Shown here in pieces: positions 34,221 through 43,026 of a DNA stretch of 64,000 nucleotides. Both the position numbers and the translations under genes were made by a program. The DNA is from Actinomyces sp. B33. Lineage in GTDB: Bacteria; Actinomycetota; Actinomycetes; Actinomycetales; Actinomycetaceae. The stretch covers positions 496,001 to 560,000 of the forward strand of contig NZ_JAMRYR010000001.1 in the NCBI RefSeq assembly GCF_028437565.1, read 5' to 3'. Position 1 is the stretch's first letter. Each line of letters begins with the position of its first letter. The notes beneath the pieces are model-generated. The model was not told where the DNA came from, did no database searches, and saw only the letters and a program-made list of their open reading frames with translations.

Positions 34221-34352
34221 CCCTGCTCCACTCGACTCATCGTCTCGACTCGTCATCGATCGTCGCCGTCCCGACAGCGCGCGTCGTCCTCGCCCTCGAC
34301 GACGAATCGCAGCCGAGCCCGAAGGCGATCGGCTGCGATTCCCCGTGATCGG

Positions 34353-34913
34353 TCAGTCCTCGACCCCGTCCTCGGAAGCCTCCGCGGCCTCGGCGGCGGC
34401 GTCGGCCACGGCCTCACCGGACCCCTCGCTGACGAGGATGACGACCCGACGATGGGGCTCGGCCCCCTTGGACTCGGAGAACAGGCCCTCGGCGGCCACG
34501 ACGTCATGGCACACCTTGCGCTCGAAGGGGTTCATCGGCTCGAGCTTCTGCTCCTCGCCGGTCGCCCGCAGCCGCGCGATCGCCTCGAGAGTGAGCTCCT
34601 GGAGCTCCTCCTTGCGCTCGGCGCGGAAGCCCGCGATGTCGAGCATCAAGCGCGAGCGCTCGCCGGTCTCGGTCTGAACGGCCAGTCGCGTGAGCTCCTG
34701 GAGGGCGTCGAGGACCTCGCCGTCGTCCCCGACGAGGCGGTCGAGGCCGCCCTCGTCCTCGGAGACGATCTCGACGCTCGCGCGCCCGTTCTCGACGTCG
34801 ATCTCGATGTCGCCGCCGAGGTCGGCGATGTCGAGGAGCTCCTCGAGGTAGTCGGCGGCGAACTCGCCCTCCTCCTCGAGGCGCGTGAGCTTGGCCTTCG
34901 TGTCTTCACTCAT
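34353..34913 (-). CDS. khpB: RNA-binding protein KhpB/Jag, KH and R3H domains (186 aa)
   Basis: Cytoplasmic RNA-binding protein, partner of KhpA in other Gram-positives, where it affects cell elongation. It lacks the separate Jag_N domain of Firmicutes. KH-like domain about residues 30-110 (RLVGDDGEVLDALQELTRLAV), then R3H motif PMNPFERKVCHDVVA near 130, and an acidic Ala/Glu tail. Located between yidC and rsmG; the 82-base gap to yidC has a GGTGGA-type ribosome binding site. Confidence 0.92.
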   Translation of the reverse strand: MSEDTKAKLTRLEEEGEFAADYLEELLDIADLGGDIEIDVENGRASVEIVSEDEGGLDRLVGDDGEVLDALQELTRLAVQTETGERSRLMLDIAGFRAERKEELQELTLEAIARLRATGEEQKLEPMNPFERKVCHDVVAAEGLFSESKGAEPHRRVVILVSEGSGEAVADAAAEAAEASEDGVED

Positions 34914-34995
34914 GGTGGAATCCTCCCACGGGGGTGCTGGGTCTGGTGTCTGCGACCGTCGGGGCGTCGGCGCTGGAGCCGCGAGCCCGCGCGGA

Positions 34996-36348
34996 TCAGC
35001 GGTGCTTCTTCTTCGACTGCTCGCGGCGGGCCTTGCGACGCTCCTGGCGACGGCGCTCGATCTCCTCGGCGCTGACGTCGCCCGCGCCCTGCGCGGACGA
35101 ACGGCGGGCCTGCCGGCGCTCCTCCTCCTCGCGCTGCCTCTGGGCCTCTCGCAGGCGCTGCTCGCGCGGCATCTTCTTCGTGCGCTCGCGCTGAGCGGTC
35201 GCGGCGCGCCGCTCCGCGTTCTTCGAGACCGCCTCGCGCACGCCGTGCATCCACATCTCGTCGGGCAGGGAGGTCCACTCCTGGTTGGCGAGATTGCGGT
35301 AGACGGTGACCTTCTCGCCGGCGGTCATCGTCTCGGGGAAGTCGGAGGCGATGCGCTGGGCCTTGGCCTTGGCCTGGACCTCGGCGAGAGTGCGCTCGTT
35401 GAGGGCGATGACGGACTGGTCGTCGGCGGCCGAGGGCAGGCCGGCGCGCTCGGCGTCGTAGCGGGCGAAATAGTCCTTGGCCCAGTCCTGGTACTTGGAC
35501 TGGCGGCGCTCGACGAGCTCGAGGTAGGCGGGCGAGCCGGGCGTCGGCATGACCTTGATCGTCCAGTACGACTGGGCGAGGGCCCACACGGACGCGGTCG
35601 CCATGTAGACGAGGACGCCCATCTGGAAGAACGAGCCCGAGAAGACGTACATCAACGGCATGACGTAGAGCATCGACTTCTGCGACTGGACGAGCGGGTT
35701 GTTCGGGTCGGAGCTGGGCGGCATGTTCCGGGTCATCGACATGCGCATGGAGATGAACTGGAGGACGACCATGACGATGATGAGGATGACGAAGACCGCG
35801 ATCCCGAAGGGGCCGTCCCCGGAGGTGATCGTGTGGGACAGGGGGATCCCCAGGACGGTGGACCCGTCGATCTCGGCCGCCACGGACTGGGTGATCGGGC
35901 CGAGGCGGTCGGCCTCGACGTCGGCGTAGTGGTAGGTGCCGGCGGCGAGGTCCTTGACCGCGTAGATCGCGCGGTACATCGCGAAGAGCACGGGCATCTG
36001 GACGAGGACCGGCAGGCAGGAGGCGAAGGGCGAGACCTTGTACTTCTTGTACAGGGCCTGGGTCTCCTCGCCCATCTTGCGCTGGGACACGGGGTCCTTC
36101 TTGCCCTTGTACTTCTCCCGGATCCGCTGGATCTCGGGTTGGACGGCCTGCATCGAGCGGCTCGACTTAATCTGGCGCAGGAAGAGCGGGAGGATGAGGA
36201 TGCGGACGATGATCGTCAGCAGGATGATCGAGAGGATCCAGGCGACGCCCGACCCGGAGCCGAATCCGATGGCGACGAGGAGGTCGTGGATCTTCACCCA
36301 TACCCACGCGACGGCGACGGCGAAGGGGTGAAGGATCTTGTCGAACAT
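34996..36348 (-). CDS. yidC: Membrane protein insertase YidC (450 aa)
   Basis: Inserts proteins into the cytoplasmic membrane with or without SecYEG. ATG 36348 with AAGGAGCGC upstream is the start; a frame extension to 36414 lies in yidD. Five hydrophobic segments: near residue 10, near 35-60 (SGVAWILSIILLTIIVRILI), 120-140, 215-235 (FGIAVFVILIIVMVVLQF) and 265-300. Conserved KxxRSMQAVQPEIQ coiled-coil and catalytic Arg region IVRILILPLFLRQ are present. A very long, Arg/Lys-rich cytoplasmic tail (about 120 residues, ending SKKKHR) is typical for actinobacteria and contacts ribosomes. Confidence 0.95.
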   Translation of the reverse strand: MFDKILHPFAVAVAWVWVKIHDLLVAIGFGSGSGVAWILSIILLTIIVRILILPLFLRQIKSSRSMQAVQPEIQRIREKYKGKKDPVSQRKMGEETQALYKKYKVSPFASCLPVLVQMPVLFAMYRAIYAVKDLAAGTYHYADVEADRLGPITQSVAAEIDGSTVLGIPLSHTITSGDGPFGIAVFVILIIVMVVLQFISMRMSMTRNMPPSSDPNNPLVQSQKSMLYVMPLMYVFSGSFFQMGVLVYMATASVWALAQSYWTIKVMPTPGSPAYLELVERRQSKYQDWAKDYFARYDAERAGLPSAADDQSVIALNERTLAEVQAKAKAQRIASDFPETMTAGEKVTVYRNLANQEWTSLPDEMWMHGVREAVSKNAERRAATAQRERTKKMPREQRLREAQRQREEEERRQARRSSAQGAGDVSAEEIERRRQERRKARREQSKKKHR

Positions 36349-36358
36349 GCGCGCTCCT

Positions 36359-36787
36359 TCAGCGATGGCGGGCGCCGGGTGCGCCCGCGGGGGTTGCGGC
36401 CGAGGCCGGCTCATTCGGGGGGACGAGGGCGGGGCCGCCCTCGTCGGTGGCGGGGAGGACGGAGGCCAGTCCCATGGGGACGGGACGGACGATGTCGGTG
36501 GCGTTGCCGGCCCAGTCGTCGGGCGGGATCCACGGATCGGGGGTCCAGCGCCCGCGCTCGGGGACGCGGTCGACCCCTCCCAGGCTCCAGGGGTTGCACC
36601 GCAGGAGCCTCCATGAGGCCAGGAGCATCCCCTTGACGACGCCGTGCGCGCCGATGGCCTCGATCGCGTAGGTCGAGCAGGTCGGGGCGTAGCGGCAGCG
36701 GGGGCCGATCATCGGGGAGATGAGCTTCTGGTAGAGGCGGATCGGAGCGACGGCGAGACCCCGGATGAGGGCCGATAGGGGGCTCAT
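36359..36787 (-). CDS. yidD: Membrane protein insertion efficiency factor YidD (142 aa)
   Basis: Small membrane-associated helper of YidC. Core at residues 1-75: [47 protein letters not shown] with the three conserved Cys/Tyr features and [17 protein letters not shown]. It overlaps the rnpA stop (ATGA). The last 60 residues are Pro/Ala-rich and lie beyond the family domain. Confidence 0.94.
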   Translation of the reverse strand: MSPLSALIRGLAVAPIRLYQKLISPMIGPRCRYAPTCSTYAIEAIGAHGVVKGMLLASWRLLRCNPWSLGGVDRVPERGRWTPDPWIPPDDWAGNATDIVRPVPMGLASVLPATDEGGPALVPPNEPASAATPAGAPGARHR

Positions 36788-37137
36788 CGGGCCTCCCATT
36801 TCTTCCACGCGCGCCTCATCGTCCGATCGAGGTGGGCGGCGAGCTCCTCCGAGCTCGCTCCCAGGGCCCGTGCGCCGACGCGGATGACGACGCGCCCGCC
36901 CTCGGGGATCGTGTCGATGCGCTGGCGCATGAGGTGGCGGAATTGCCTCTTGACCCGGTTGCGCCCGACGGCCCGTTTGATCTCGCGCTTGGGGACGACG
37001 AAACCGACGAGGCGCGTGTCGCGTTCCTCGTCGGTTCGACAGTGCACGACGACCATCGGGTCCCCGGCGCGCGATCCCTCGCGGATCGCCCGTCGGAAGT
37101 CGGCCGGGTCGACCATGCGGTGCTCGCGGGCCAGCAC
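36784..37137 (-). CDS. rnpA: Ribonuclease P protein component (117 aa)
   Basis: Protein subunit of RNase P. The RNR signature is [16 protein letters not shown] (residues about 60-75). N-terminal [21 protein letters not shown] matches the family. Ten bases separate it from rpmH and it overlaps yidD by four bases. Confidence 0.94.
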   Translation of the reverse strand: MLAREHRMVDPADFRRAIREGSRAGDPMVVVHCRTDEERDTRLVGFVVPKREIKRAVGRNRVKRQFRHLMRQRIDTIPEGGRVVIRVGARALGASSEELAAHLDRTMRRAWKKWEAR

Positions 37138-37147
37138 CTCGCCGGTC

Positions 37148-37288
37148 TCAGGCGGAGAGCTTGGCGCGGCCCTTGCGACGGCGGCTCGCCAGGATGGCGC
37201 GACCGGCGCGCGTGCTCATGCGCAGGCGGAAGCCGTGCGTCTTGGCGCGACGACGGTTGTTGGGCTGGAAGGTCCGCTTGGTGGTCAC
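37148..37288 (-). CDS. rpmH: 50S ribosomal protein L34 (46 aa)
   Basis: Translated by hand from GTG 37288: starts [20 protein letters not shown] and ends KGRAKLSA. It is basic throughout and full length for L34. GGAGACTGCA is the ribosome binding site. First gene of the rpmH-rnpA-yidD-yidC run; too short for usual ORF cut-offs. Confidence 0.96.
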   Translation of the reverse strand: MTTKRTFQPNNRRRAKTHGFRLRMSTRAGRAILASRRRKGRAKLSA

Positions 37289-37743
37289 TGCAGTCTCCTC
37301 GGCGGGAACGGGGAGGGTCCCCGCTCGTGATCGGTTCGATGAGGCCCACCGCAGGAGATCCGCGCAGGGCCCGGAGCGCCCACACCAGTGGGCACAGACG
37401 AAGAACCAGATTAGGAGACCTCCGCGGGCCAGTCAACGTCTGCGGACACGATGTGGCGAGGATCCTCAATCCACAACTGTGGATGAGCCTGTGGACCGAC
37501 TCATCCACATTCGTCGAATGCGCACATTTGTCCACAGGCGTGCGCCTGATGCGCTTTCCGCGGAGTCCTCGGGACCCGCGTTTGTAACTACATCAGTGTC
37601 ATTCCTCGCAGGTTGTCCACAACTCCATCCCCAACCTGTGAATGAGCTTGTGTATGAGTAGACTCCTGACGCACGAGAAGACGCACCGACGACACGATCC
37701 GGTGATCGACGTCACGAATCCCATTGACATCCTGGAGGCCCCG
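37289..37743. other. oriC: Candidate replication origin / dnaA control region with DnaA boxes
   Basis: Five 9-mers match TT(A/G)TCCACA closely: CAATCCACA 37467-37475, TCATCCACA on the minus strand 37478-37486, TCATCCACA 37501-37509, TTGTCCACA 37528-37536 and TTGTCCACA 37613-37621. The first two are face to face (ATCCACA-ac-TGTGGAT). Local sequence is less GC-rich than its surroundings. Because dnaA probably starts at 37744, this 455-bp space also holds the dnaA promoter and, on the other strand, the rpmH promoter. It is the best DnaA-box cluster in the window. Confidence 0.7.
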
Positions 37744-39171
37744 GTGGAGAACGACTCCCTCGAACGCGCCTGGACGCGCGCCCTCGACTCCCTCGACACC
37801 GAGAAGCTCGGCCCCGCCACGACGAACTACCTGCGCGTCGCCCGCCCCCTGGGCGACATCGAGGGGACGATCCTGCTGGCCGTCCCCGACGCCTTCACCA
37901 AGTCGTGGATCGAATCGCACGCCGCCGACCAGATCACGACCTCGCTCAGCCTGACCATGGGCCGGACGATCCGCATCGCCATCACCGTCGACCCGGCCCT
38001 CGCCCCCGCGTCGGACGACGAGCCGACCAGCGAAGGCGAGCAGGAGCCGCAGGCCCCGGCACCGTCCCCCGAGGCCCCCGCGCCGACGCCCCCCGCCCCG
38101 GCCTCGTCGACCGGGACCCCCCCGACCCATCTCAACGCGAAGTACACCTTCGACACCTTCGTCATCGGCCCGTCGAACCGCTTCGCCCACGCCGCCGCCT
38201 TCGCCGTCTCCGAGACCCCCGGAACCGCCTTCAACCCGCTGTTCATCTACGGGGACTCCGGACTGGGCAAGACCCACCTCCTCCACGCGATCGGCCACTA
38301 CGCCCTGTCCCTGTACCCGCACCTGAAAGTCCGCTACGTCTCGTCGGAGGAGTTCACCAACGAGTTCATCAACGCGATCCGCCTGAACAAGACCGACAAC
38401 TCCCAGGTCGAGGCCTTCCACCGGCGCTACCGCGAACTCGACGTCCTGCTCATCGACGACATCCAGTTCATCGGCGACAAGGAGCAGACCGTCGAGGGCT
38501 TCTTCCACACCTTCAACGCCCTCTACGAGGCCGACAAGCAGATCGTCCTCACCTCCGACGTCGCCCCCAACAAGCTCAGCGGGTTCGAGGATCGGATGCG
38601 CTCGCGATTCGCCTCCGGACTCCTCGTCGACGTCCAGCCCCCGGACCTGGAGACCCGCATCGCGATCCTCCAGAAGAAGGCCGCCGGGGACTCCCTGGAG
38701 ATCGGCCCCGACGTCCTCGAATACATCGCCTCGCGGATCTCCTCGAACATCCGCGAGCTCGAGGGCGCCCTCTTGCGGGTCATCGCCTTCGCCAACCTGT
38801 CGAAGGAGCGGATCGACCTGCCGCTGGCCGAGATGATGCTCAAAGACTTCGTCTCCGATCCCAGCGATAACGAGATCACCGTCCCGCTCATCATGGGCCA
38901 GTGCGCGCACTACTTCGGAGTGACCATCGACCAGCTGTGCTCGACCGACCGCTCCCACGACGTCGTCGAGGCCCGACAGGTCGCGATGTACCTGTGCCGC
39001 GAGCTCACCGACTTGTCGCTGCCGAAGATCGGGTCGGCGTTCGACCGCGACCACACGACCGTCATGTACGCCAACAAGAAGATCGTCTCGCTGATGAAGG
39101 AGAAGCGCGAGACCTTCAACCAGGTGACGGAGCTGACGAACCGGATCAAGCAGAAGGCCCGCGAGTCCTGA
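37744..39171 (+). CDS. dnaA: Chromosomal replication initiator DnaA (475 aa)
   Basis: Origin-opening AAA+ ATPase. I choose GTG 37744 because CTGGAGG stands 5-6 bases upstream and the product then begins VENDSLERAWTRAL, like other actinobacterial DnaA. The upstream ATG (37642) has no ribosome binding site and would read through the DnaA-box region. Domain I about residues 1-85, disordered Pro/Glu linker about 90-135, then AAA+ core with Walker A GDSGLGKTH, Walker B LLIDDIQF, and Arg finger region. Domain IV has CSTDRSHDVVEARQVAMYL and DRDHTTVMYANKK, the DnaA-box recognition helix. Confidence 0.95.
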   Translation: MENDSLERAWTRALDSLDTEKLGPATTNYLRVARPLGDIEGTILLAVPDAFTKSWIESHAADQITTSLSLTMGRTIRIAITVDPALAPASDDEPTSEGEQEPQAPAPSPEAPAPTPPAPASSTGTPPTHLNAKYTFDTFVIGPSNRFAHAAAFAVSETPGTAFNPLFIYGDSGLGKTHLLHAIGHYALSLYPHLKVRYVSSEEFTNEFINAIRLNKTDNSQVEAFHRRYRELDVLLIDDIQFIGDKEQTVEGFFHTFNALYEADKQIVLTSDVAPNKLSGFEDRMRSRFASGLLVDVQPPDLETRIAILQKKAAGDSLEIGPDVLEYIASRISSNIRELEGALLRVIAFANLSKERIDLPLAEMMLKDFVSDPSDNEITVPLIMGQCAHYFGVTIDQLCSTDRSHDVVEARQVAMYLCRELTDLSLPKIGSAFDRDHTTVMYANKKIVSLMKEKRETFNQVTELTNRIKQKARES

Positions 39172-39268
39172 GTCGAACCGCGCCGGGCGCCCGATCCGCT
39201 ACCCCGGCCCGGATCACCGCACGCCGCCGCTCGGGCCGCTCGCCCTCCCAAGCCACACGGCCCCGACC

Positions 39269-39339
39269 CCGTAGCGAACGGGCGCGTGGCCCCGACCGCC
39301 CACCGGGTCCGCGGAGCCGGTCGGGCCTGTTCGCTACGG
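39269..39339. repeat. 71-base composite inverted repeat after dnaA
   Basis: Outer arms CCGTAGCGAAC (39269-39279) and GTTCGCTACGG (39329-39339) are perfect. Inner arms GGCCCCGACCG (39288-39298) and CGGTCGGGCC (39318-39327) pair with a single bulge. It could be the dnaA terminator or a structural element near the origin. No T tract follows. Confidence 0.7.
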
Positions 39340-39734
39340 CGTCCTCGACGAGTGTCCACACCCCCTGTGGATCCCCTCGGCATAACCGCCCCGGATCTGT
39401 GCACGCCGCGATCCGATCTGTGAACGGGCCGGACTCCGCCTCCAGAAGTCCTCACAGGGGAAGGCTCCCATCCCCGGATCGGTCCCCATCCCCTCCACCG
39501 GCGAGAAGCCCGCGACGGCGCGGCGAATGACAGGTTTCCACAGAATCCACACCCCTGATGGTGATGATGAGTTCTTGTCATTCGGATGAATGATCCCCGA
39601 TCGCACATCACCCGTGTGCCGACCCGACGCGACCCGCGGGCGCGGAGTCGACGGCGTCTGCCCGGGGGTGCCCACGCGTCACCGGGAGTGGGTAGAGTGG
39701 GGCGGTACTCGTCTGTCATGAACCGGAGGCTGGC
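39340..39734. other. dnaA-dnaN spacer: weaker DnaA-box-like sites and dnaN promoter
   Basis: DnaA-like 9-mers GTGTCCACA (39352-39360), minus-strand GGATCCACA (39366-39374), GTTTCCACA (39534-39542) and GAATCCACA (39543-39551) each differ from consensus by two or more bases. An AT-richer patch at about 39555-39600 follows the last pair. Many actinobacteria use this spacer as oriC, so it is the alternative origin. TAGAGT at 39691 could be the dnaN -10 box. Confidence 0.45.
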
Positions 39735-40871
39735 ATGAAGTTCACCGTCGCCCGCGACGTCCTCGCCGAGGCCGTGTCCTGGACCGCCAGGGCCCTGCCG
39801 CCCCGACCCGCCAGCCCCATCCTCGGCGGCGTGCGCATCCACGCGGCCGACGAGGAACTCACCCTGTCGTCCTTCGACTACGAGGTCTCCGCCAACTCCC
39901 GCATCCCCGCCGAGGTCGTCGAGGCCGGCGATGTCCTCGTCTCCGGCCGCCTCCTCGCCGACATCTCCAAGTCCCTGCCGAACAAGCCCGTGTCCGTCGA
40001 GCTCGACGGGCAGAAGGTCTCCATCGTCTGCGGATCCTCGCGCTTCGCCCTGCCCGTCATGCCCCTCGACGAATACCCGCTGCTGCCCGCCCAGCCCGAG
40101 GCCGCCGGCGCCGTCGACTCCCAGACCCTCTCCCAGGCGATCGCCCAGGTCTCCATCGCAGCCTCGCGCGACGACACCCTGCCGCTGCTGACCGGCGTGC
40201 GCATCGAGATCGAGGGCGAGCACATGACGCTGCTGGCCACCGACCGCTACCGCCTGGCCATGCGCGAACTCGACTGGCAGCCCGTCGACACCTCCTTCTC
40301 CCAGGTCGCCCTCGTCAAGGCGCGGATCCTCCAGGAGGTCGCCAAGTCGATGACCTCGGGCGCCAAGGTCGACCTCGGCATGTCCGACGAGACCCAGCCC
40401 AGCGCCTCCTCGCTCATCGGATTCGCCTCCCAGGGCAGGCGGACCACCTCCACCCTGATGAACGGCGACTACCCGGCGGTGCGCCGGCTCTTCCCCGAGT
40501 CCACGCCGATCCACGCGATCTGCGACCGGCAGGCGCTCCTCGAGGCCGTCAAGCGCGTCTCCCTCGTCGCCGAGCGCAAGACCTCCGTGCGCCTGGCGTT
40601 CACCGAGGGCCAGCTGATCCTCGAGGCCGGGCAGGGCGACAACGCCCAGGCCTCCGAGGCCCTGGAGGCGACACTCATCGGCGAGGACATCGCCACCGCC
40701 TTCAACCCCCAGTTCCTCCTCGAGGGCCTGCAGGTCATGGACACGGATTTCGTCCGCTTCGGCTTCACCCATCCGACGAAGCCCGCCGTCATGACCGGCC
40801 AGACGAAGGCCGACGAGGGCGAGGTCACCGAGTTCCGCTACCTCCTGATGCCGATCCGCTTCGGCGTCTGA
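39735..40871 (+). CDS. dnaN: DNA polymerase III beta subunit, sliding clamp (378 aa)
   Basis: Ring-shaped processivity clamp made of three repeated domains. N-terminus MKFTVARDVLAEAVSWTARAL and C-terminus ending YLLMPIRFGV are typical, with the hydrophobic peptide-binding pocket region near the end (VMTGQ...YLLMPIR). GGAGGC is the ribosome binding site. recF starts three bases after the stop. Confidence 0.96.
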   Translation: MKFTVARDVLAEAVSWTARALPPRPASPILGGVRIHAADEELTLSSFDYEVSANSRIPAEVVEAGDVLVSGRLLADISKSLPNKPVSVELDGQKVSIVCGSSRFALPVMPLDEYPLLPAQPEAAGAVDSQTLSQAIAQVSIAASRDDTLPLLTGVRIEIEGEHMTLLATDRYRLAMRELDWQPVDTSFSQVALVKARILQEVAKSMTSGAKVDLGMSDETQPSASSLIGFASQGRRTTSTLMNGDYPAVRRLFPESTPIHAICDRQALLEAVKRVSLVAERKTSVRLAFTEGQLILEAGQGDNAQASEALEATLIGEDIATAFNPQFLLEGLQVMDTDFVRFGFTHPTKPAVMTGQTKADEGEVTEFRYLLMPIRFGV

Positions 40872-40874
40872 GTC

Positions 40875-42065
40875 GTGCGAGTCTCGCACGTCGCGCTCGA
40901 CGACTTCCGCTCCTGGCGGCGCGGAGTCGTCGAACTGCCCCCCGGGCCGACGGTTCTCCTGGGCCCCAACGGGCAGGGCAAGACGAACCTCGTCGAGGCC
41001 ATCGCCTACCTGTCGACCTTCTCCAGCCATCGGGTCTTCGCCGAGGGCGCCCTCGTGCGAATCCCCGTCGACGAGGAGGAGGAGCCGCCCGGCGGCGCCG
41101 TCGTCCGCGTCCGCCTGGTCTCGCACTCCGGGCGCGAGCAGGTCCTCGAATTGGAGATCGTCCGCGGCAAGGCGAATCGAGCGCGCATCAACCGCACGCA
41201 GGTCAGGCCCCGCGACATCCTCGGCCTCGTGCGCACCGTCGTCTTCGCGCCCGAGGACCTCCACCTCATCCGCGGCGAGCCGGGGGCCCGCCGCTCGTTC
41301 CTCGACGACCTGGCCGTCCAGCTCCACCCCCTGTCGGCCGCCGTGCGCGCCGACTTCGAGAGGGTCGCCCGTCAGCGGGCCGCCCTGATGAAGCAGGCGC
41401 AGGCGCGGGTGCGCCGCGGCCTCGAGCCGGAGCTGTCGACCCTCGACGTGTGGGACGAGCGCTTCGCCGACCTGTCGGCGCGGGTGACGGCCGCCCGGGC
41501 CGAGGCGGTCCGCCTCCTGTCCGAGCCCGCGGCCCTGGCGCACGATCGCGTCGCCCAGACGGAGCGGGGCCTGGAGATGTCCTTCGAGGCCGGCGTCGAT
41601 CGGGTCATCGGCGTCGACCCCGACCTGCCGGGCACCGCCGACCTGGAGGACGCGGGCGCCCAGGCGCAGCGGATGCTCGCGGCCCTCGCCCTCGTGCGCG
41701 ACCGGGAGGTCGAGCGGGGGGTCAATCTCGTCGGCGCCCACCGCGACGACCTCGACCTGCGCCTGGGGCGCATGCCCGTCAAGGGGTACGCGAGTCACGG
41801 GGAGTCGTGGTCGGTGGCGCTGGCCCTCAGGCTCGGCGCTTTCGACATCCTCACCCGGGACGAGGAGACGCCGATCCTCATCCTCGACGACGTGTTCGCC
41901 GAGCTCGACTCGCGTCGGCGCCGGGGCCTGGCCGAGCTGGCGTCGGCCGCCGACCAGGTGATCGTCACCGCCGCGGTCGCCGAGGACGTCCCCGAGTCCC
42001 TGTCGGCCCACGTCGTCCCCATCCGATGGGATCGCGATCGCGGGACGGTGGCCGGCGATGACTAG
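40875..42065 (+). CDS. recF: DNA replication and repair protein RecF (396 aa)
   Basis: SMC-like ATPase that helps load RecA at gapped DNA. GTG start. Walker A LLGPNGQGKTNLVEA near residue 37, signature region YASHGESWSVALALRLG, Walker B TPILILDDVFAELD, and GAHRDDL. Length normal. The stop overlaps the start of the DciA-like gene by eight bases. Confidence 0.95.
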   Translation: MRVSHVALDDFRSWRRGVVELPPGPTVLLGPNGQGKTNLVEAIAYLSTFSSHRVFAEGALVRIPVDEEEEPPGGAVVRVRLVSHSGREQVLELEIVRGKANRARINRTQVRPRDILGLVRTVVFAPEDLHLIRGEPGARRSFLDDLAVQLHPLSAAVRADFERVARQRAALMKQAQARVRRGLEPELSTLDVWDERFADLSARVTAARAEAVRLLSEPAALAHDRVAQTERGLEMSFEAGVDRVIGVDPDLPGTADLEDAGAQAQRMLAALALVRDREVERGVNLVGAHRDDLDLRLGRMPVKGYASHGESWSVALALRLGAFDILTRDEETPILILDDVFAELDSRRRRGLAELASAADQVIVTAAVAEDVPESLSAHVVPIRWDRDRGTVAGDD

Positions 42066-42834
42066 CGGGGCGATGGGCGTCCCGCCGGAGGAGAGGGTCG
42101 CCGAGGAGTACCTGGCGCGCGCCCTCGAACGCGCCCAGGCGGTGGCCCGGGCGCAGGGGTTCATGCGCACGAGCCTGCCGGCGTGGGGCCTGGGGGACGA
42201 GCCGAGGAGGCCCCGGGGGGCGGACGGGTCGAGCGAGTCGTCGCCGATCGACGCGACGTCGGCCGACTCCCTCGACGACGCGGGCTCCGGGGAGGAGGGT
42301 CCCGGGGCGGGGGAGGATCGGGCCTCCGCGCCGTCCGCGGCCCCGGGGGCGTCGGATCGTCCCGGGGGGGACGACGACGTCGATCCCGAGGGGGATCTGA
42401 CGGCCCTTCGCGCCCTCCTGGCGGTGCCGGGAGCCCGGTGGTCGAGGATCCCGGGGATGGCCCCGATGCGCCGCCAGTACCGGTCGATGCGCCCCCTCGG
42501 GTCGTCGATCGACCGGATCATCCGCGTCAACCAGTGGGGGACGGCGACCCGCATGGGGTCGATCATGGCGAAGTGGCCGGTGATCGTCGGCGAGACGGTC
42601 GCCGAGCACGCGGCGGTCGAGACCTTCGAGGAGCATCGGCTGATCGTGCGCTGCTCGTCGACGGCGTGGGCCAACCAGCTGCGCCTCCTCCTGCCGATGA
42701 TCGAGCGGAGGATCGCCGAGGAGGTCGGGACCGGCGTCGTCGAGCAGGTGGTGATCCTCGGCCCGATCGCCCCGTCGTGGAAGAAGGGGCCGCTGTCGGT
42801 GCGCGGCAGGGGTCCGCGCGACACCTACGGGTGA
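42058..42834 (+). CDS. dciA: DciA-like DUF721 protein (258 aa)
   Basis: Probable DnaB helicase loader/operator of the DciA family, which replaces DnaC in most bacteria. The conserved DUF721 core is in the C-terminal 110 residues: IDRIIRVNQWGTATRMGSIM, KWPVIVGETVAEHAAVETF, RLIVRCSSTAWANQLRLLL. The first 130 residues are acidic and Gly/Ser/Asp-rich, probably disordered. The recF-dciA-gyrB order is conserved in actinobacteria. The gene name is given by family, not by experiment. Confidence 0.88.
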   Translation: MTSGAMGVPPEERVAEEYLARALERAQAVARAQGFMRTSLPAWGLGDEPRRPRGADGSSESSPIDATSADSLDDAGSGEEGPGAGEDRASAPSAAPGASDRPGGDDDVDPEGDLTALRALLAVPGARWSRIPGMAPMRRQYRSMRPLGSSIDRIIRVNQWGTATRMGSIMAKWPVIVGETVAEHAAVETFEEHRLIVRCSSTAWANQLRLLLPMIERRIAEEVGTGVVEQVVILGPIAPSWKKGPLSVRGRGPRDTYG

Positions 42835-42967
42835 GATTGCGGGGTCGGACGGGGTGCCGGCCGAAAGGCGGGGGTGCGACTCGTCACATCGTCGTCGACG
42901 CAGGTCGCGCAGCGTATGGGTGATCCGCGGCGATATCGGGAGCCTCGGGTGAGGGGGCCGTTTTTGG

Positions 42968-42973
42968 TAGAAT
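42968..42973 (+). promoter_or_regulatory. Probable -10 box of gyrB
   Basis: TAGAAT in a short AT-rich patch (about 42961-42999), 54 bases before the gyrB start, inside a 192-base spacer after dciA. No good -35 hexamer is visible at 17 bases. AT-rich, supercoiling-sensitive promoters are usual for gyrase. Confidence 0.45.
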
Positions 42974-43026
42974 ATCCGAGGTCAATTGTCGGGTTTTCAC
43001 CTCCCGACTGATGCGAGGGGAGCCAC

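Noticed and set aside
38910-42824. 1,304-aa minus-strand open frame
   Set aside because: Antisense of dnaA (end), dnaN, recF and dciA, all of which are certain.
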